Shown one piece after another: positions 17,667-26,616 of a stretch of 64,000 nt of DNA (position 1 is its first letter; every line of letters begins with the position of its first letter). The notes under the pieces are model-generated. The model ran no database searches. It saw only the letters and a list, made by a program, of their open reading frames with translations, and was not told the DNA's origin. A program made the position numbers and the translations under genes. This DNA comes from Paraburkholderia sartisoli (GTDB taxonomy: Bacteria; Pseudomonadota; Gammaproteobacteria; Burkholderiales; Burkholderiaceae): contig NZ_FNRQ01000004.1 of NCBI RefSeq assembly GCF_900107685.1, positions 62,001-126,000 on the forward strand, in the 5' to 3' direction.

Positions 17667-19229
17667 TCAATGGCCGCCCGCTCCCGCCGCTGCCGCACCG
17701 CCGGCCTTGCCGGGCTTCGTCACCCAGATGAGCGGCACGATGACGATAAAGATCACCGCGGAAAGCCAGAAGATATCGTTCAGCCCCAGCATCGCGGCCT
17801 GCGCGTTCAGCGAGCGCTCGAAGAACGCCATCGCCTGCGCGCTGCTGCCGCCCAGCACGCCTTGCAGCGAATCGATCGAGCCCGTGAAGTTCGGGTTGTT
17901 CACGCTGGTCTGTTCAACCAGTTGGGCGTGATGCAGGATCGTGCGGTTGTTCCAGCCCGTCGTCACCAGCGAAGTGCCCACGGCACCCGCGAACACGCGG
18001 ACGAAGTTCGACAGGCCCGCAGCGGCCGGAATCCTGTCCGGCGGCAGACCGGACAGGATGATCGCGGTGAGCGGCACGAAGAAGAGCGCCGTCGGAATGC
18101 CCTGCAACAACGTCGGCAGCACGAGCGTGAACGTATCGACGCCGGTCGTGTAATGCGAGCGCATGAAGAACACCACGGCGAAGCCGAGAAACGCTAGCGT
18201 GGCCAGTACCCGCGCATCGGATTTCGGCATGATCTTCGCCATCACCGGCGCGAGGATCACCGCGAAGATGCCAAGCGGTGCCGTCACGAGACCTGCGTCG
18301 ACCGAGCGATAGTTCAGATAACCCTGCATCCATTGCGGCAGGATCACGAGGTTCGAGAAAAACACCGCATACGCCACCGAAATCGCCACCGTGCCGCCGA
18401 GGAAGTTGCGCCCCTTGAAGAGCTTGATATCGACGATCGGATTCTTCTCCGTCAGCTCCCAGATCACGAAGAACGCGAAGCTGATGACGGCAAACACCGT
18501 CAGCGCGACGATCACCGGCGAATGGAACCAGTCGAGATCCTTGCCCTTGTCGAGCATGATCTGCAGCGAGCCGACCCATGCGATCAGCGACAGCAGTCCG
18601 ACCTTGTCGATGGGCAGCTTGCGCGTCGGCGTTTCGCGGGTGCGGTAGATGAACCACGTCACGCCGGCCGCGAAAATGCCCACCGGAATGTTGATGTAGA
18701 AAATCCATGACCACGAGTAGCTGTCCGTGATCCAGCCGCCGAGCGCGGGGCCTGCGATCGGGCCGACGGTTGCCGTCATCGCCCACAGCGCGAGCGCGTG
18801 CGAGCTCTTTTCCTTCGGATACGAGCCGAGCAGGATCGCCTGCGACAGCGGAATCAGCGGACCCGCCACGGCGCCCTGCAGGATCCGCGCGCCGAGCAGG
18901 ACCGGCAGCGTCGGCGCGATGCCGCACAGCCACGACGACATCACGAAAAGCAGGATCGCCCACACGAACAGCCTGATCTGCCCGACGCGCTGCGTGAGCC
19001 ACCCGGTCAGCGGAATCGCAATCGCGTTCGCGGCGGCGAAGAGCGTGATGACCCACGTGCCTTCATCGACGGAAACGCCGAGGTTGCCGGAGATCGTCGG
19101 AATCGCCACGTTCGCGATCGATGAATCCAGCACGTTCATGAAAGTGGCCAGCGCCACGGCAAGTGTCGCAAGCACGAGCTTGCCACCGGTCAGCGGTGGA
19201 AGTGCCGCGGAATTCGTCGAGGGATTCAT
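17667..19229 (-). CDS. emrB: DHA2 (EmrB/QacA) MFS multidrug efflux pump
   Basis: A 520-residue, 14-segment proton antiporter. The family features are the first-segment signature LDSSIANVAIPTISG (motif D1), a motif C-like GPIAGPALGGW and the C-terminal MFS domain. Together with EmrA (membrane fusion) and a TolC-like channel it pumps hydrophobic drugs from the inner membrane to outside. It is the last gene of the marR-OMF-emrA-emrB operon. The 89-base gap after emrA contains a palindrome like the one before the OMF gene. The Ala/Gly-rich C-terminus (AGGAAAAGAGGH) is simple. Substrates not known. Confidence 0.95.
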   Translation of the reverse strand: MNPSTNSAALPPLTGGKLVLATLAVALATFMNVLDSSIANVAIPTISGNLGVSVDEGTWVITLFAAANAIAIPLTGWLTQRVGQIRLFVWAILLFVMSSWLCGIAPTLPVLLGARILQGAVAGPLIPLSQAILLGSYPKEKSSHALALWAMTATVGPIAGPALGGWITDSYSWSWIFYINIPVGIFAAGVTWFIYRTRETPTRKLPIDKVGLLSLIAWVGSLQIMLDKGKDLDWFHSPVIVALTVFAVISFAFFVIWELTEKNPIVDIKLFKGRNFLGGTVAISVAYAVFFSNLVILPQWMQGYLNYRSVDAGLVTAPLGIFAVILAPVMAKIMPKSDARVLATLAFLGFAVVFFMRSHYTTGVDTFTLVLPTLLQGIPTALFFVPLTAIILSGLPPDRIPAAAGLSNFVRVFAGAVGTSLVTTGWNNRTILHHAQLVEQTSVNNPNFTGSIDSLQGVLGGSSAQAMAFFERSLNAQAAMLGLNDIFWLSAVIFIVIVPLIWVTKPGKAGGAAAAGAGGH

Positions 19230-19275
19230 GTCGTCACCAGTCTGGGAGCCTGCCGGTCAGAAGATCGCACTTTCT

Positions 19276-19289
19276 TCTGACTTGTCAGA
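19276..19289. promoter_or_regulatory. Palindromic operator TCTGAC-N2-GTCAGA (emrA-emrB gap)
   Basis: Perfect 6+6 inverted repeat with a 2-base spacer. It is followed by ATATTTGG and an A-rich run, closely like the element at 22144-22157. It lies between emrA and emrB. Probably bound by the MarR protein encoded at the head of the operon; this is inference from the repeated motif. Confidence 0.6.
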
Positions 19290-19318
19290 TATTTGGATAA
19301 AAAAATCGGACACTGCGG

Positions 19319-20566
19319 TTAACCGGCCTTGCGCTTCGACGCAGACAAGGGGACAGTTGCGGCCGCAACCGCACGACCTGCCGGCATGTTCCGCGCGATG
19401 ATCCTCGCGATTTCCGCGTCGGCCTGTGCACCGTATCCGGCGAACACGTCCGTGCGATACGACGTGTTCAGCGCCGCGCCGAGCTGCGTGCCGGTTTCGT
19501 CGTGGGTATCGACGTCGACGTCCATCGAGAGGCCGATACGAAGCGGATGCGCGGTCAGTTCGGCCTGATCGAGCTGGATCCGCGCCGGCAGACGCTGCAC
19601 GACCTTGATCCAGTTGCCGGTTGCGTTCTGCGCGGGCAATACGGCGAACGCGGCGCCCGTGCCGGCGGAGAAGCCCACCACGCGGCCGTGATACTTCACC
19701 TTCGAACCGTAGGCGTCGGCGGTCAGCGTCACCGGCTGGCCGATGCGCATGTGCTTCAGTTGCACTTCCTTGAAGTTCGCGTCGACCCACACGCCGTTCA
19801 GCGGCACGATCGCCATCAGCGGCGTGCCAGGCGCCACGCGCTGGCCGACCTGCACCGAGCGGCGCGCGACGTAACCCGTGACCGGCGCCGGCAGCGTGTT
19901 GCGTGCGTAGTTGAGGTACGCGTCGCGCACCTTCGAGGCGGCGGCCTGCACGTTCGGATGCTGTTCGATCGACGTGCGGTCGGTCAGCGCGTGGTTTGCT
20001 TCAGCCTGCTGGCGGGCGGCGTCGAGCGCGGCCTGCGCCGAGTTCACGGCGTCGCGCGCATGGGCAATGTCTTCGCCGGATACCGCGCCGGTGCCGGCCA
20101 CCGCCTGGCGACGCTTGAGGTCGTCGATGGCGCGGGCGAGATCGGCGGCGCGCTGCGCGACCGTCGCGGCGTAGAAGTCGTTGTTGACGTAAAGGCCGCT
20201 CACCTGACGCACGGTCTGGCCGAGCACGGCCTCCGCGTTGCCCAGCGCGACTTTCGCGTCGGCGTTGTCGAGCGTGACGACCGGGTCGCCCTGCTTCACG
20301 ATCTGCGTGTCGTCGGCGTTGACCGCGACGACCGTGCCGCCAACCTGCGGCGTGAGCTGCACGAGGTTGCCGCTCACGTAGGCGTCGTCCGTCGATTCAT
20401 GAAAGCGTCCCACCGTGTAGTAGTACACGCCCCACCCCGCGCCCGATATCGCGATCGTGGCGGCGAGCAGCGAGAGCATCAGCTTGCGCTTGCCCGGGTT
20501 TTCCACGTCGGCCTGTTTCGGCTGGTCTTCCTCCCTCGTCCGGCCGGTTGTGATCGTGTCGCTCAT
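19319..20566 (-). CDS. emrA: EmrA-type HlyD membrane-fusion protein
   Basis: A 415-residue periplasmic adaptor anchored by one N-terminal membrane segment (about residues 27-50). It has a biotinyl-lipoyl-like half domain (VGGTVVAVNADDTQIVKQGD), a long alpha-hairpin with coiled-coil character, a second lipoyl half (APVTGYVARRSVQVGQRV) and a beta-barrel region. It bridges EmrB to the outer-membrane channel. Start ATG 20566 follows ATTCTC... on the + strand, that is a GAGAATCACC site. It is 45 bases after the OMF gene, in the same operon. Confidence 0.95.
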   Translation of the reverse strand: MSDTITTGRTREEDQPKQADVENPGKRKLMLSLLAATIAISGAGWGVYYYTVGRFHESTDDAYVSGNLVQLTPQVGGTVVAVNADDTQIVKQGDPVVTLDNADAKVALGNAEAVLGQTVRQVSGLYVNNDFYAATVAQRAADLARAIDDLKRRQAVAGTGAVSGEDIAHARDAVNSAQAALDAARQQAEANHALTDRTSIEQHPNVQAAASKVRDAYLNYARNTLPAPVTGYVARRSVQVGQRVAPGTPLMAIVPLNGVWVDANFKEVQLKHMRIGQPVTLTADAYGSKVKYHGRVVGFSAGTGAAFAVLPAQNATGNWIKVVQRLPARIQLDQAELTAHPLRIGLSMDVDVDTHDETGTQLGAALNTSYRTDVFAGYGAQADAEIARIIARNMPAGRAVAAATVPLSASKRKAG

Positions 20567-20611
20567 GGTGATTCTCCTGACTGGTTTCGTGAACGTGTCG
20601 CGCGGCTGCGG

Positions 20612-22141
20612 TTATTGCGCGGCGACGACGGGGTTGCTGGCCTGGACTGCATGTGTGCTGCCGGCGTTACTTCCAGCGTTGGTGGCCGCATCGGACGACG
20701 TGTCGGTGTAGCCGCCGCCCAGCGCGACGGCGAGTGCGATCTGCTGGTCGCGGCGATTCATCTTCAGATTCGCGACGGCCTGACCGGCCGCGAGCGCGTT
20801 CATGTCGGCGTTGAGCACCGTCAGCTGGTTCGTGAGACCGGCCTGGTACTGCGTGAGCGCGAGCTGGTCGGCGCGGCGCGCGTTGTCCTCGGCGATCTGC
20901 GCGTCGACGAGCTGCGCATCGGTCGAGCGGACTTCGGCGAGTTGCGTCGCAACCTCCGACAGCGCGGTGACGAGCGTCTGGTTATAGGTGGCGACTGCGT
21001 AGTCGAAGTCAGCGTAGCGGCCCTTCAACTGCGCGCGCAACTGGCCGCCGTCGAAGACCGGCAGATGGATCGCCGGGCCCGCCGACGCGGTGCGGCTTGC
21101 CGCCGTCAGGAAGCGGCCGAAGCCGAATGCATCGAGGCCAATTGCGGCGGAAAGATTGATGTCCGGATAGAACTCCGCCTTCGCGGACTTCACTTCGTGC
21201 GTGATTGCATCGACGCGCCAGCGGGCGGCGGTCAGGTCCGGACGACGGCTCACGAGATCGGCGGGCAGGTTGTCCGGCAGCTTCACGTCATCGCCGGTGC
21301 CGGGCGTCGGACGGGCAATCGCGAGGCCACGGTCCGGACCGGCGCCGAGCAGCGCGGCGATCTGATAGCGCGTCGTGACGATGTTGCCGTCGATCGCGGT
21401 CAGTGCCGCGCGGCTCGTCGCGAGGTTCGCCTGCGCCGTCTTGCGTTCGACTTCCGTGTCGAGGCCCGTCGCGATCCGGCCCGCGGTGATGCGGTCGATC
21501 TGCGTGCGTTGATCGATCTCCTGCTGGGCGATGTCGCGCAGCACATAAAGGCGCGCGAGCTGGTTGTACGAACGCGCGATCGATGCGCTCAACGTGAGGC
21601 ACACGACTTCGGCATCGGCAACGCTTGCCTGCACTTCGGAGGTCGACGCTTTCAGCGCTTCACGGTTCTTGCCCCACAGGTCGAGATCGTACGAAGCGCT
21701 CAGCAAACCCTTGTTCTCCGATTGCCACGAACCGGCCACCGGCGGCGGCACGAGCGCCGTGCCCGAAAACTGCTGACGCGTGTACGAATACGTCGCGCCC
21801 ACCTGCGGCAGCGTGTTCGCCTTCGCGGTTTCGCTGTAAGCCGAAGCCGCCGCTACGCGGGCACGCGCCTGTTCGAGCGTCGGGCTGCCCTTCATCGCCT
21901 CGACAATCAGCGCCTTTAGCTGCGCGTCGCCGAACTGGTCGGCCCAACCGGCTGACGGCCAGTGTCCCGCTTCAGCCGGCAGGCTGTGCCCTGTCGCGAA
22001 GGTTTGCGGCTGCGCCATTTCCTTGTCACTGTGAATGCCCGCGTAGTTCGCGCACGCCGACAGCACCGCGGCGAAGATCATGCTCACGCCGGCCTTCGCG
22101 ACGCGCGTCATGGCTGCGTTGCGATTTAACTGTGGTTTCAT
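20612..22141 (-). CDS. Outer-membrane efflux lipoprotein (NodT/OprM type)
   Basis: A 509-residue TolC-family channel with a signal peptide and lipobox (LSAC near residue 30). The two outer-membrane efflux repeats follow, recognisable by the helical VSRRPDLTAARWRVDAITHEVKS motif and SYDLDLWGKNR. It provides the exit duct for EmrAB. ATG 22141 is used; an ATG 30 bases downstream (22111) would also leave a signal peptide. The palindrome at 22144-22157 lies directly against this start, so binding there could block transcription or translation of the efflux genes but not of the repressor. Confidence 0.93.
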   Translation of the reverse strand: MKPQLNRNAAMTRVAKAGVSMIFAAVLSACANYAGIHSDKEMAQPQTFATGHSLPAEAGHWPSAGWADQFGDAQLKALIVEAMKGSPTLEQARARVAAASAYSETAKANTLPQVGATYSYTRQQFSGTALVPPPVAGSWQSENKGLLSASYDLDLWGKNREALKASTSEVQASVADAEVVCLTLSASIARSYNQLARLYVLRDIAQQEIDQRTQIDRITAGRIATGLDTEVERKTAQANLATSRAALTAIDGNIVTTRYQIAALLGAGPDRGLAIARPTPGTGDDVKLPDNLPADLVSRRPDLTAARWRVDAITHEVKSAKAEFYPDINLSAAIGLDAFGFGRFLTAASRTASAGPAIHLPVFDGGQLRAQLKGRYADFDYAVATYNQTLVTALSEVATQLAEVRSTDAQLVDAQIAEDNARRADQLALTQYQAGLTNQLTVLNADMNALAAGQAVANLKMNRRDQQIALAVALGGGYTDTSSDAATNAGSNAGSTHAVQASNPVVAAQ

Positions 22142-22143
22142 TT

Positions 22144-22157
22144 TCTGACCCGTCAGA
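22144..22157. promoter_or_regulatory. Palindromic operator TCTGAC-N2-GTCAGA (marR-OMF gap)
   Basis: Same 6+6 palindrome as at 19276, here directly upstream of the OMF start codon. The flank GATATATGGACGAAAAAA resembles the flank of the other copy (ATATTTGGATAAAAAA), so the conserved element is longer than the palindrome. Likely MarR-family operator. Confidence 0.65.
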
Positions 22158-22180
22158 TATATGGACGAAAAAAATGCCGC

Positions 22181-22618
22181 TCAGTCGGCGACGAATTTCA
22201 GCAGCAGACGCTGCATTTCCTTGAACTCGGCCTTCGTGAAGTCTTTCAGGCGGTTGTTCAGCACGGCGGGCGCGATGTCGGGAATCCGCGCAGCCGTGCT
22301 CTCGCCTTTTTTCGTGAGCGTCAGATTGACGACACGGCGGTCTTCGAGACTACGCGAGCGTTCCAGAAACTCCTTTACTTCCAGCTTGTCCAGCATGCGC
22401 GTCATCAGGCCGGTGTCGATGCCGAGCAGCTTCGACAATTCGAACGGCGTGGTGGCAACGCCCCGCCTCATCGCCAGCAGAATGCCCATTTGCTGGCTCG
22501 TGATGTCGAGTTCCTTCAACGCGGCGTCCATCTCGCTCACCAGCACGTTACGCGCCTTGTTGATCGCGAAGCCGATGCTCTGCGTCAGCGTAAAGCCCTC
22601 TTTGGTGTAGTGATCCAT
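22181..22618 (-). CDS. MarR-family repressor of efflux operon
   Basis: A 145-residue winged-helix regulator. The dimer helices flank a helix-turn-helix (ITSQQMGILLAMRRGVATTPFELSKLLGIDTGLMTRMLDKLEVKEFLERSRSLEDRRVV), with the wing DRR. Start ATG 22618 has GGAGG 8 bases upstream. First gene of the operon, followed 39 bases later by the OMF gene. By analogy with EmrR and similar regulators it should repress the operon and release DNA on binding a phenolic or drug ligand. The palindrome at 22645-22670 upstream is a good autoregulatory site. Confidence 0.93.
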   Translation of the reverse strand: MDHYTKEGFTLTQSIGFAINKARNVLVSEMDAALKELDITSQQMGILLAMRRGVATTPFELSKLLGIDTGLMTRMLDKLEVKEFLERSRSLEDRRVVNLTLTKKGESTAARIPDIAPAVLNNRLKDFTKAEFKEMQRLLLKFVAD

Positions 22619-22644
22619 CGTCGTGACCTCCGTTACTGGAAATA

Positions 22645-22670
22645 ACAGTATCTGCAAAATCAGATACTGT
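22645..22670. promoter_or_regulatory. Operator/promoter palindrome upstream of marR
   Basis: A perfect inverted repeat ACAGTATCTG-N6-CAGATACTGT, 27 bases upstream of the marR start. It shares CAGATA with the palindromes inside the operon (GTCAGATA). The clearest candidate for the primary operator of the efflux operon. Confidence 0.8.
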
Positions 22671-22717
22671 CAAAGTAAAATTGTAACAACGGAGGCGGAC
22701 GGTGCCGCGTTTCTCTC

Positions 22718-23773
22718 CTACGTGGCGGTCGCGGCGACCTTTTCGGCGAGTTTCGTGTCGTAGCTCGAGTGGACGTGGACGCGCTTTTTGTCCGGATACG
22801 CGTACGTGTAGGCCTTGCGAAGCGCGAGCGACGCCTCGTGAAAACCCGACAGAATGAGCTTCTGCTTGTTCGGGTAGTTCGCCACGTCGCCGACGGCGAA
22901 GATGCCGGGGCGCGACGTTTCGTAATTCGACGTGTCGACGGTCAGCTTTCCCGCCACGCCTTCGATGCCCCAGTTCGCGATCGGCCCGAGATCGGCGACG
23001 AGCCCGTACAGCGCGATGACGTGTTCGGCCTCGAGTTGCGCCGTGCCGCCGATCTGCTTCACCTCGACCGATTCGAGCGTGCCGCCCGGCGCGTTCAGCG
23101 CACCGATCGCGCCGACCATGAAGTCCATCTCGCCTGCCTCGACGGCCCGCTTCATCTGCTCGACGCTCGCTACGGCAGCGCTGAAGCCGTTGCGCCGGTG
23201 AACCAGCGTGACGCGCCGCGCGACGCCGCGCAGCGCCAGCGCCCAGTCGAGCGCCGAATCGCCGCCGCCGGCGACGATCACGCTGCGGCCGGCAAACTTC
23301 GCGATATCCGGCACGCTGTAATGCACGTGGCGTCCTTCGAGCGGCGCGACTTCATCGAGCGCGAGGCGCTGCGGCACGAACGCGCCGTTGCCGGCGGCGA
23401 GCAGGATCGCGGCAACATCGAAGACACGTCCACGATGCGTCGTGACGGTCCAGCGCCGGTCCTCGCGCTGCTCGATGGTTTCGACGCGCTCGTCGAGATG
23501 AACCGGCACGTCGAACGGGCGGATCTGCTCCATCAGACGCTCGACCAGCTCGCGCGCGGTACACGAAGGAATCGCCGGGATGTCGTAGATCGGCTTGTCG
23601 GGATACAGCTCGATGCACTGGCCGCCGACGCGCGGCAGCCCATCGACGATATGGCACGACAGGCCGACGACACCCGCTTCGAACGCTGCAAAGAGGCCCA
23701 CCGGCCCCGCTCCGACGATCAGCACGTCGGTACGCAGCGGGCCGCTCGCCACGCCGTTCACTTCGACACTCAT
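22718..23773 (-). CDS. Ferredoxin-NADP reductase (thioredoxin-reductase-like)
   Basis: A 351-residue two-domain flavoenzyme of the YumC/TrxR-like type. It has an FAD-binding GAGPVGLFAAFEAG near the start, an NADPH-binding GGGDSALDWALAL in the middle and the C-terminal FAD motif GIFAVGDVANYP. The redox-active CxxC of thioredoxin reductases is absent, which identifies the ferredoxin-reductase branch. It lies next to a divergent rubredoxin gene, possibly its electron partner. Start ATG 23773 with GGAG upstream; the upstream frame extension lacks a site. Confidence 0.9.
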   Translation of the reverse strand: MSVEVNGVASGPLRTDVLIVGAGPVGLFAAFEAGVVGLSCHIVDGLPRVGGQCIELYPDKPIYDIPAIPSCTARELVERLMEQIRPFDVPVHLDERVETIEQREDRRWTVTTHRGRVFDVAAILLAAGNGAFVPQRLALDEVAPLEGRHVHYSVPDIAKFAGRSVIVAGGGDSALDWALALRGVARRVTLVHRRNGFSAAVASVEQMKRAVEAGEMDFMVGAIGALNAPGGTLESVEVKQIGGTAQLEAEHVIALYGLVADLGPIANWGIEGVAGKLTVDTSNYETSRPGIFAVGDVANYPNKQKLILSGFHEASLALRKAYTYAYPDKKRVHVHSSYDTKLAEKVAATAT

Positions 23774-24031
23774 TCTGGACTCCCGTAGCCGGGCGCATGG
23801 ATCGCGCACCCATGGGCCCAACATACAGAAGCGACCTGCCGCGGGCAACCAAGACACCACGCCCGGTAAGGCCGTGCGGCAGCCGGTTTGACCTTGTCGC
23901 GCGCAGGGTTGTCGGCGCGTCGCATGCGCTCGCAACAACGCTCGGGAATTGCACCATCTACAGCCAGTTGGGAATCGGGCGGCCAGAATCGTCGATAATG
24001 TCGGGCTTTCGTCCTTCAAAAGAACCTGCAC

Positions 24032-24157
24032 GTGACTTCGTCTTCTTCCCCGAACGCTTCAGCTTCCCGCAAATCCCTCACGCTCATGCAGATTCTCGGC
24101 ATCGTGGCGGCCATTGGCATCGTCGGCTCCCTGCTGGCGAATGCGCTGATCCAGTAA
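24032..24157 (+). CDS. Small membrane protein (41 aa, GTG start)
   Basis: A short frame from GTG 24032 to TAA 24157. It has a Ser-rich N-terminus, then one predicted membrane helix (about residues 18-40: LMQILGIVAAIGIVGSLLAN). It stops 13 bases before the rubredoxin start, in the same direction. Not recognised; possible operon partner of rubredoxin. It is easily missed because it has no ATG. Confidence 0.55.
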   Translation: MTSSSSPNASASRKSLTLMQILGIVAAIGIVGSLLANALIQ

Positions 24158-24170
24158 GCGCACAGCGACC

Positions 24171-24581
24171 ATGTACAAAAAAGGGGTAGCGGTCGAAATC
24201 CAGTTTTCGCCCGGCCGGCTCAACGACGGCGCGGGCGACCCGTACTGGATCGACCTGACGGCACAGGAAGCGCAGCAGTTGCTGCACGCGCTTCAGACGC
24301 GGCTCGCGGCGAGCGAAGCGGGAACGGCCGCGCCGCTCGTCGTGAGTCTCGATGAAGCGCCTGCAATTCAGGGCGAAGCGATGCGGGCGCAGCCCGATGC
24401 TTCACCGGCCGATGAATTCAAACAATGGGTGTGCGTGATCTGCGGCTGGGTCTACGACGAAGCCACAGGCGCGCCCGACGACGGCATCGCGCCTGGCACG
24501 CGCTGGGCCGATATCCCCGACGACTGGCGCTGCCCGCTCTGCGACGTGGGCAAGGAAGATTTCGCGCTGGTGGAGTTCTGA
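24171..24581 (+). CDS. Rubredoxin with N-terminal extension
   Basis: A 136-residue protein. The last about 52 residues are a normal rubredoxin domain (CVICGWVYDEATG ... CPLCDVGKEDF) with two CxxC motifs that bind one iron. The first about 80 residues form an extra region of unknown family rich in Ala/Gln; usual rubredoxins are about 55 residues long. ATG 24171 has no strong ribosome site. The divergent ferredoxin-NADP reductase nearby suggests an electron chain NADPH to reductase to rubredoxin. That chain is inference. Confidence 0.85.
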   Translation: MYKKGVAVEIQFSPGRLNDGAGDPYWIDLTAQEAQQLLHALQTRLAASEAGTAAPLVVSLDEAPAIQGEAMRAQPDASPADEFKQWVCVICGWVYDEATGAPDDGIAPGTRWADIPDDWRCPLCDVGKEDFALVEF

Positions 24582-24659
24582 CGCACGTGACGCACGCCTG
24601 TGCTCGTGTACATCGCGCACATACACAGGCGGCAGATCACGAGAGAAACCGCTTCCCGC

Positions 24660-25655
24660 TCACCGCGCGGCATCCCCCCACCGATATTCAACCGTCTCCT
24701 CGTCGAGCTTCGCCTTGAGCGCTGCATCGAGCGTGAGATCGGCGGCGGCGAGCGTATCGGTCAGTTGATCGGGCCGGCTCGCGCCGATGATCGCCGACGT
24801 GATACGCGGATTCGCGAGCACCCAGGCCACCGATGTCTTCGTCAGCGATTCGCCGGTTTGCGCGACGATGTCGCGCAGCGTGTCGATGGTTTCGAATTCG
24901 CGCTTGTGCCAGTAACGCTCCTGATACATCGCGCCCGCCTTGCCCACCGTGTTCGTGAAGCGCCCTGCCGCCGGCGGCGCATCGTGCCGGTGCTTGCCCG
25001 TCAGCAGACCGCCCGCGAGCGGGTTGTATGGAATCACCGCGAGGTTTTCCTCGCCGGCAAGCGGTAGCAGCTCACGCTCGATCTGCCGGAACAGCAGGTT
25101 GTAGCGCGGCTGAACCGACACGAAGCGCGCGACGCGCAGCACGTCGGCACGGCCCAGCGCCCGCGCAAGCCGGTACGCGAGAAAATTCGACACGCCCACA
25201 TAACGCGCCCTGCCCGAACGCACGATGATGTCGAGCGCTTCGAGCGTTTCGTCGAGCGGCGTTTCGGCGTCGTCGGAATGCAACTGGTACAGGTCGACGT
25301 AATCCGTGCCGAGGCGACGCAACGAAGCATCGATCGCATCGAGCAGATGCTTGCGCGAGGCGCCCTGGTCCCACGACGACGGACCGACCTTGCCCACCGC
25401 CTTGGTCGCGAGAATGTAGCGATCGCGCCGGCCCTTGAGCCACTGGCCGATGATTTCCTCCGTGCGGCCGGCCAGTTGCTCGCCGCCACCCAGCGGATAG
25501 ACGTCGGCGGTATCGATGAAATTGACGCCCGCTTCGCTCGCCGTATCGAGAATGCTGCGCGCGACATCTTCTTCGGTCTGCAAGCCGAACGTCATCGTGC
25601 CAAGACACAGACGCGAAACAGTCAGACCCGTGCGGCCGAATTTGGAATATTGCAT
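24660..25655 (-). CDS. Aldo/keto reductase
   Basis: A 331-residue NADPH-dependent reductase with a TIM barrel. The catalytic tetrad is visible: Asp in FIDTADVY, Tyr after it, Lys in ILATKAVG and His in DLYQLHSDD. VIPYNPLAGGLLTG and the C-terminal cofactor part IIGASRPDQL follow. It reduces aldehydes or ketones; it is closest to the YajO/Tas-like AKR group, substrate unknown. It stands alone, convergent with rubredoxin. Confidence 0.92.
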   Translation of the reverse strand: MQYSKFGRTGLTVSRLCLGTMTFGLQTEEDVARSILDTASEAGVNFIDTADVYPLGGGEQLAGRTEEIIGQWLKGRRDRYILATKAVGKVGPSSWDQGASRKHLLDAIDASLRRLGTDYVDLYQLHSDDAETPLDETLEALDIIVRSGRARYVGVSNFLAYRLARALGRADVLRVARFVSVQPRYNLLFRQIERELLPLAGEENLAVIPYNPLAGGLLTGKHRHDAPPAAGRFTNTVGKAGAMYQERYWHKREFETIDTLRDIVAQTGESLTKTSVAWVLANPRITSAIIGASRPDQLTDTLAAADLTLDAALKAKLDEETVEYRWGDAAR

Positions 25656-25852
25656 GACACTGCTCTCCCTATGCGAAGGTTGCGGGGCGCCAGACGCGCA
25701 AAGGGAAAAGAATAACCGCTAAGCCGCGGGCGCGTCGCCGCGCCCTGCGCTGCGTTACGAAATCCTTGCGACGGGGAATAAAGCGTGCTCCATTAGCGTT
25801 CGCATCACGTGCAACGTGACACGCCTTTCATCTCTCATTCAGGACAGCCGCC

Positions 25853-26419
25853 ATGACGCGAAGCGAGCCCTCAAGCAGTCTCCGACGCGTGCTGCGTACA
25901 TGCATGCTCTGCACGACACTCGTACTCCCTGCAACGGGTGCATGGGCGAATGCGTTCGAACTGTCGTCGCCCGGAATGAAGGACGGCGCGACACTCGATT
26001 CAAGCCACGCCGCCGACGCGATGAACTGCGGCGGCAGGAACGTCTCGCCGGCACTGCAATGGCGCAACGCGCCCACGGGCACGAAGAGCTTTGCGGTCGG
26101 AATATTCGATCCCGACGGCGCGAAAGGTCTGGGTGTGGTGCACTGGCTGATGTATGGCATGCCGGCATCGACGACGTCGCTCAGCGCGGGCACGCCGCCC
26201 GCGGTCAGCGTCGGCGGCACGAACCGTACGGGACACGCCGGCTACTTCGGTCCATGTCCGCCAGTGGGCGAGATCGCGCATCACTACGTCGCCCAGGTCT
26301 GGGCGCTCGACCTGCCGCCCGACGCACTGCCGGCCGGCCTCACGCGCGATGCGCTCCTCGCCGCGATGAAGGAGCACGTGCTGGCCGCCACGAGCATCGT
26401 GCTGCGCTACGGGCGCTAG
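25853..26419 (+). CDS. Exported PEBP/Raf-kinase-inhibitor-like protein (YbhB/YbcL family)
   Basis: A 188-residue protein with a Sec signal peptide (cut near GAWA about residue 35) and the PEBP fold. FDPDGAKGLGVVHWLMY is the ligand-binding DPD / H motif, and YFGPCPPVGEIAHHY is the conserved GPCPP-containing second part. Family members bind small anionic ligands; bacterial function is unclear. The ATG 25853 lies within a long open stretch, so the start is approximate. Confidence 0.85.
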   Translation: MTRSEPSSSLRRVLRTCMLCTTLVLPATGAWANAFELSSPGMKDGATLDSSHAADAMNCGGRNVSPALQWRNAPTGTKSFAVGIFDPDGAKGLGVVHWLMYGMPASTTSLSAGTPPAVSVGGTNRTGHAGYFGPCPPVGEIAHHYVAQVWALDLPPDALPAGLTRDALLAAMKEHVLAATSIVLRYGR

Positions 26420-26616
26420 CGGCGCCTTCAACGGTGACGCGACGCTAAAAGGCGTCCGTCACGCCTTCGCGCCGATCCTGACGGCGTGCTTTCCGGCTGC
26501 CCTCACATTTCTTCCGCGCATCTTTACGCGTTTTAACGCCACCCGGCGCAGAAGACGCTTCCCATAAAAGGCCCAGAGCGTACAATTTATCGATGACCAA
26601 CCGGAATTGACGTGCC

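Noticed and set aside
19502..21919. Long + strand open frame opposite emrA and the OMF gene
   Set aside because: Arg/His-rich composition typical of an antisense shadow; the minus strand contains well-conserved efflux proteins.
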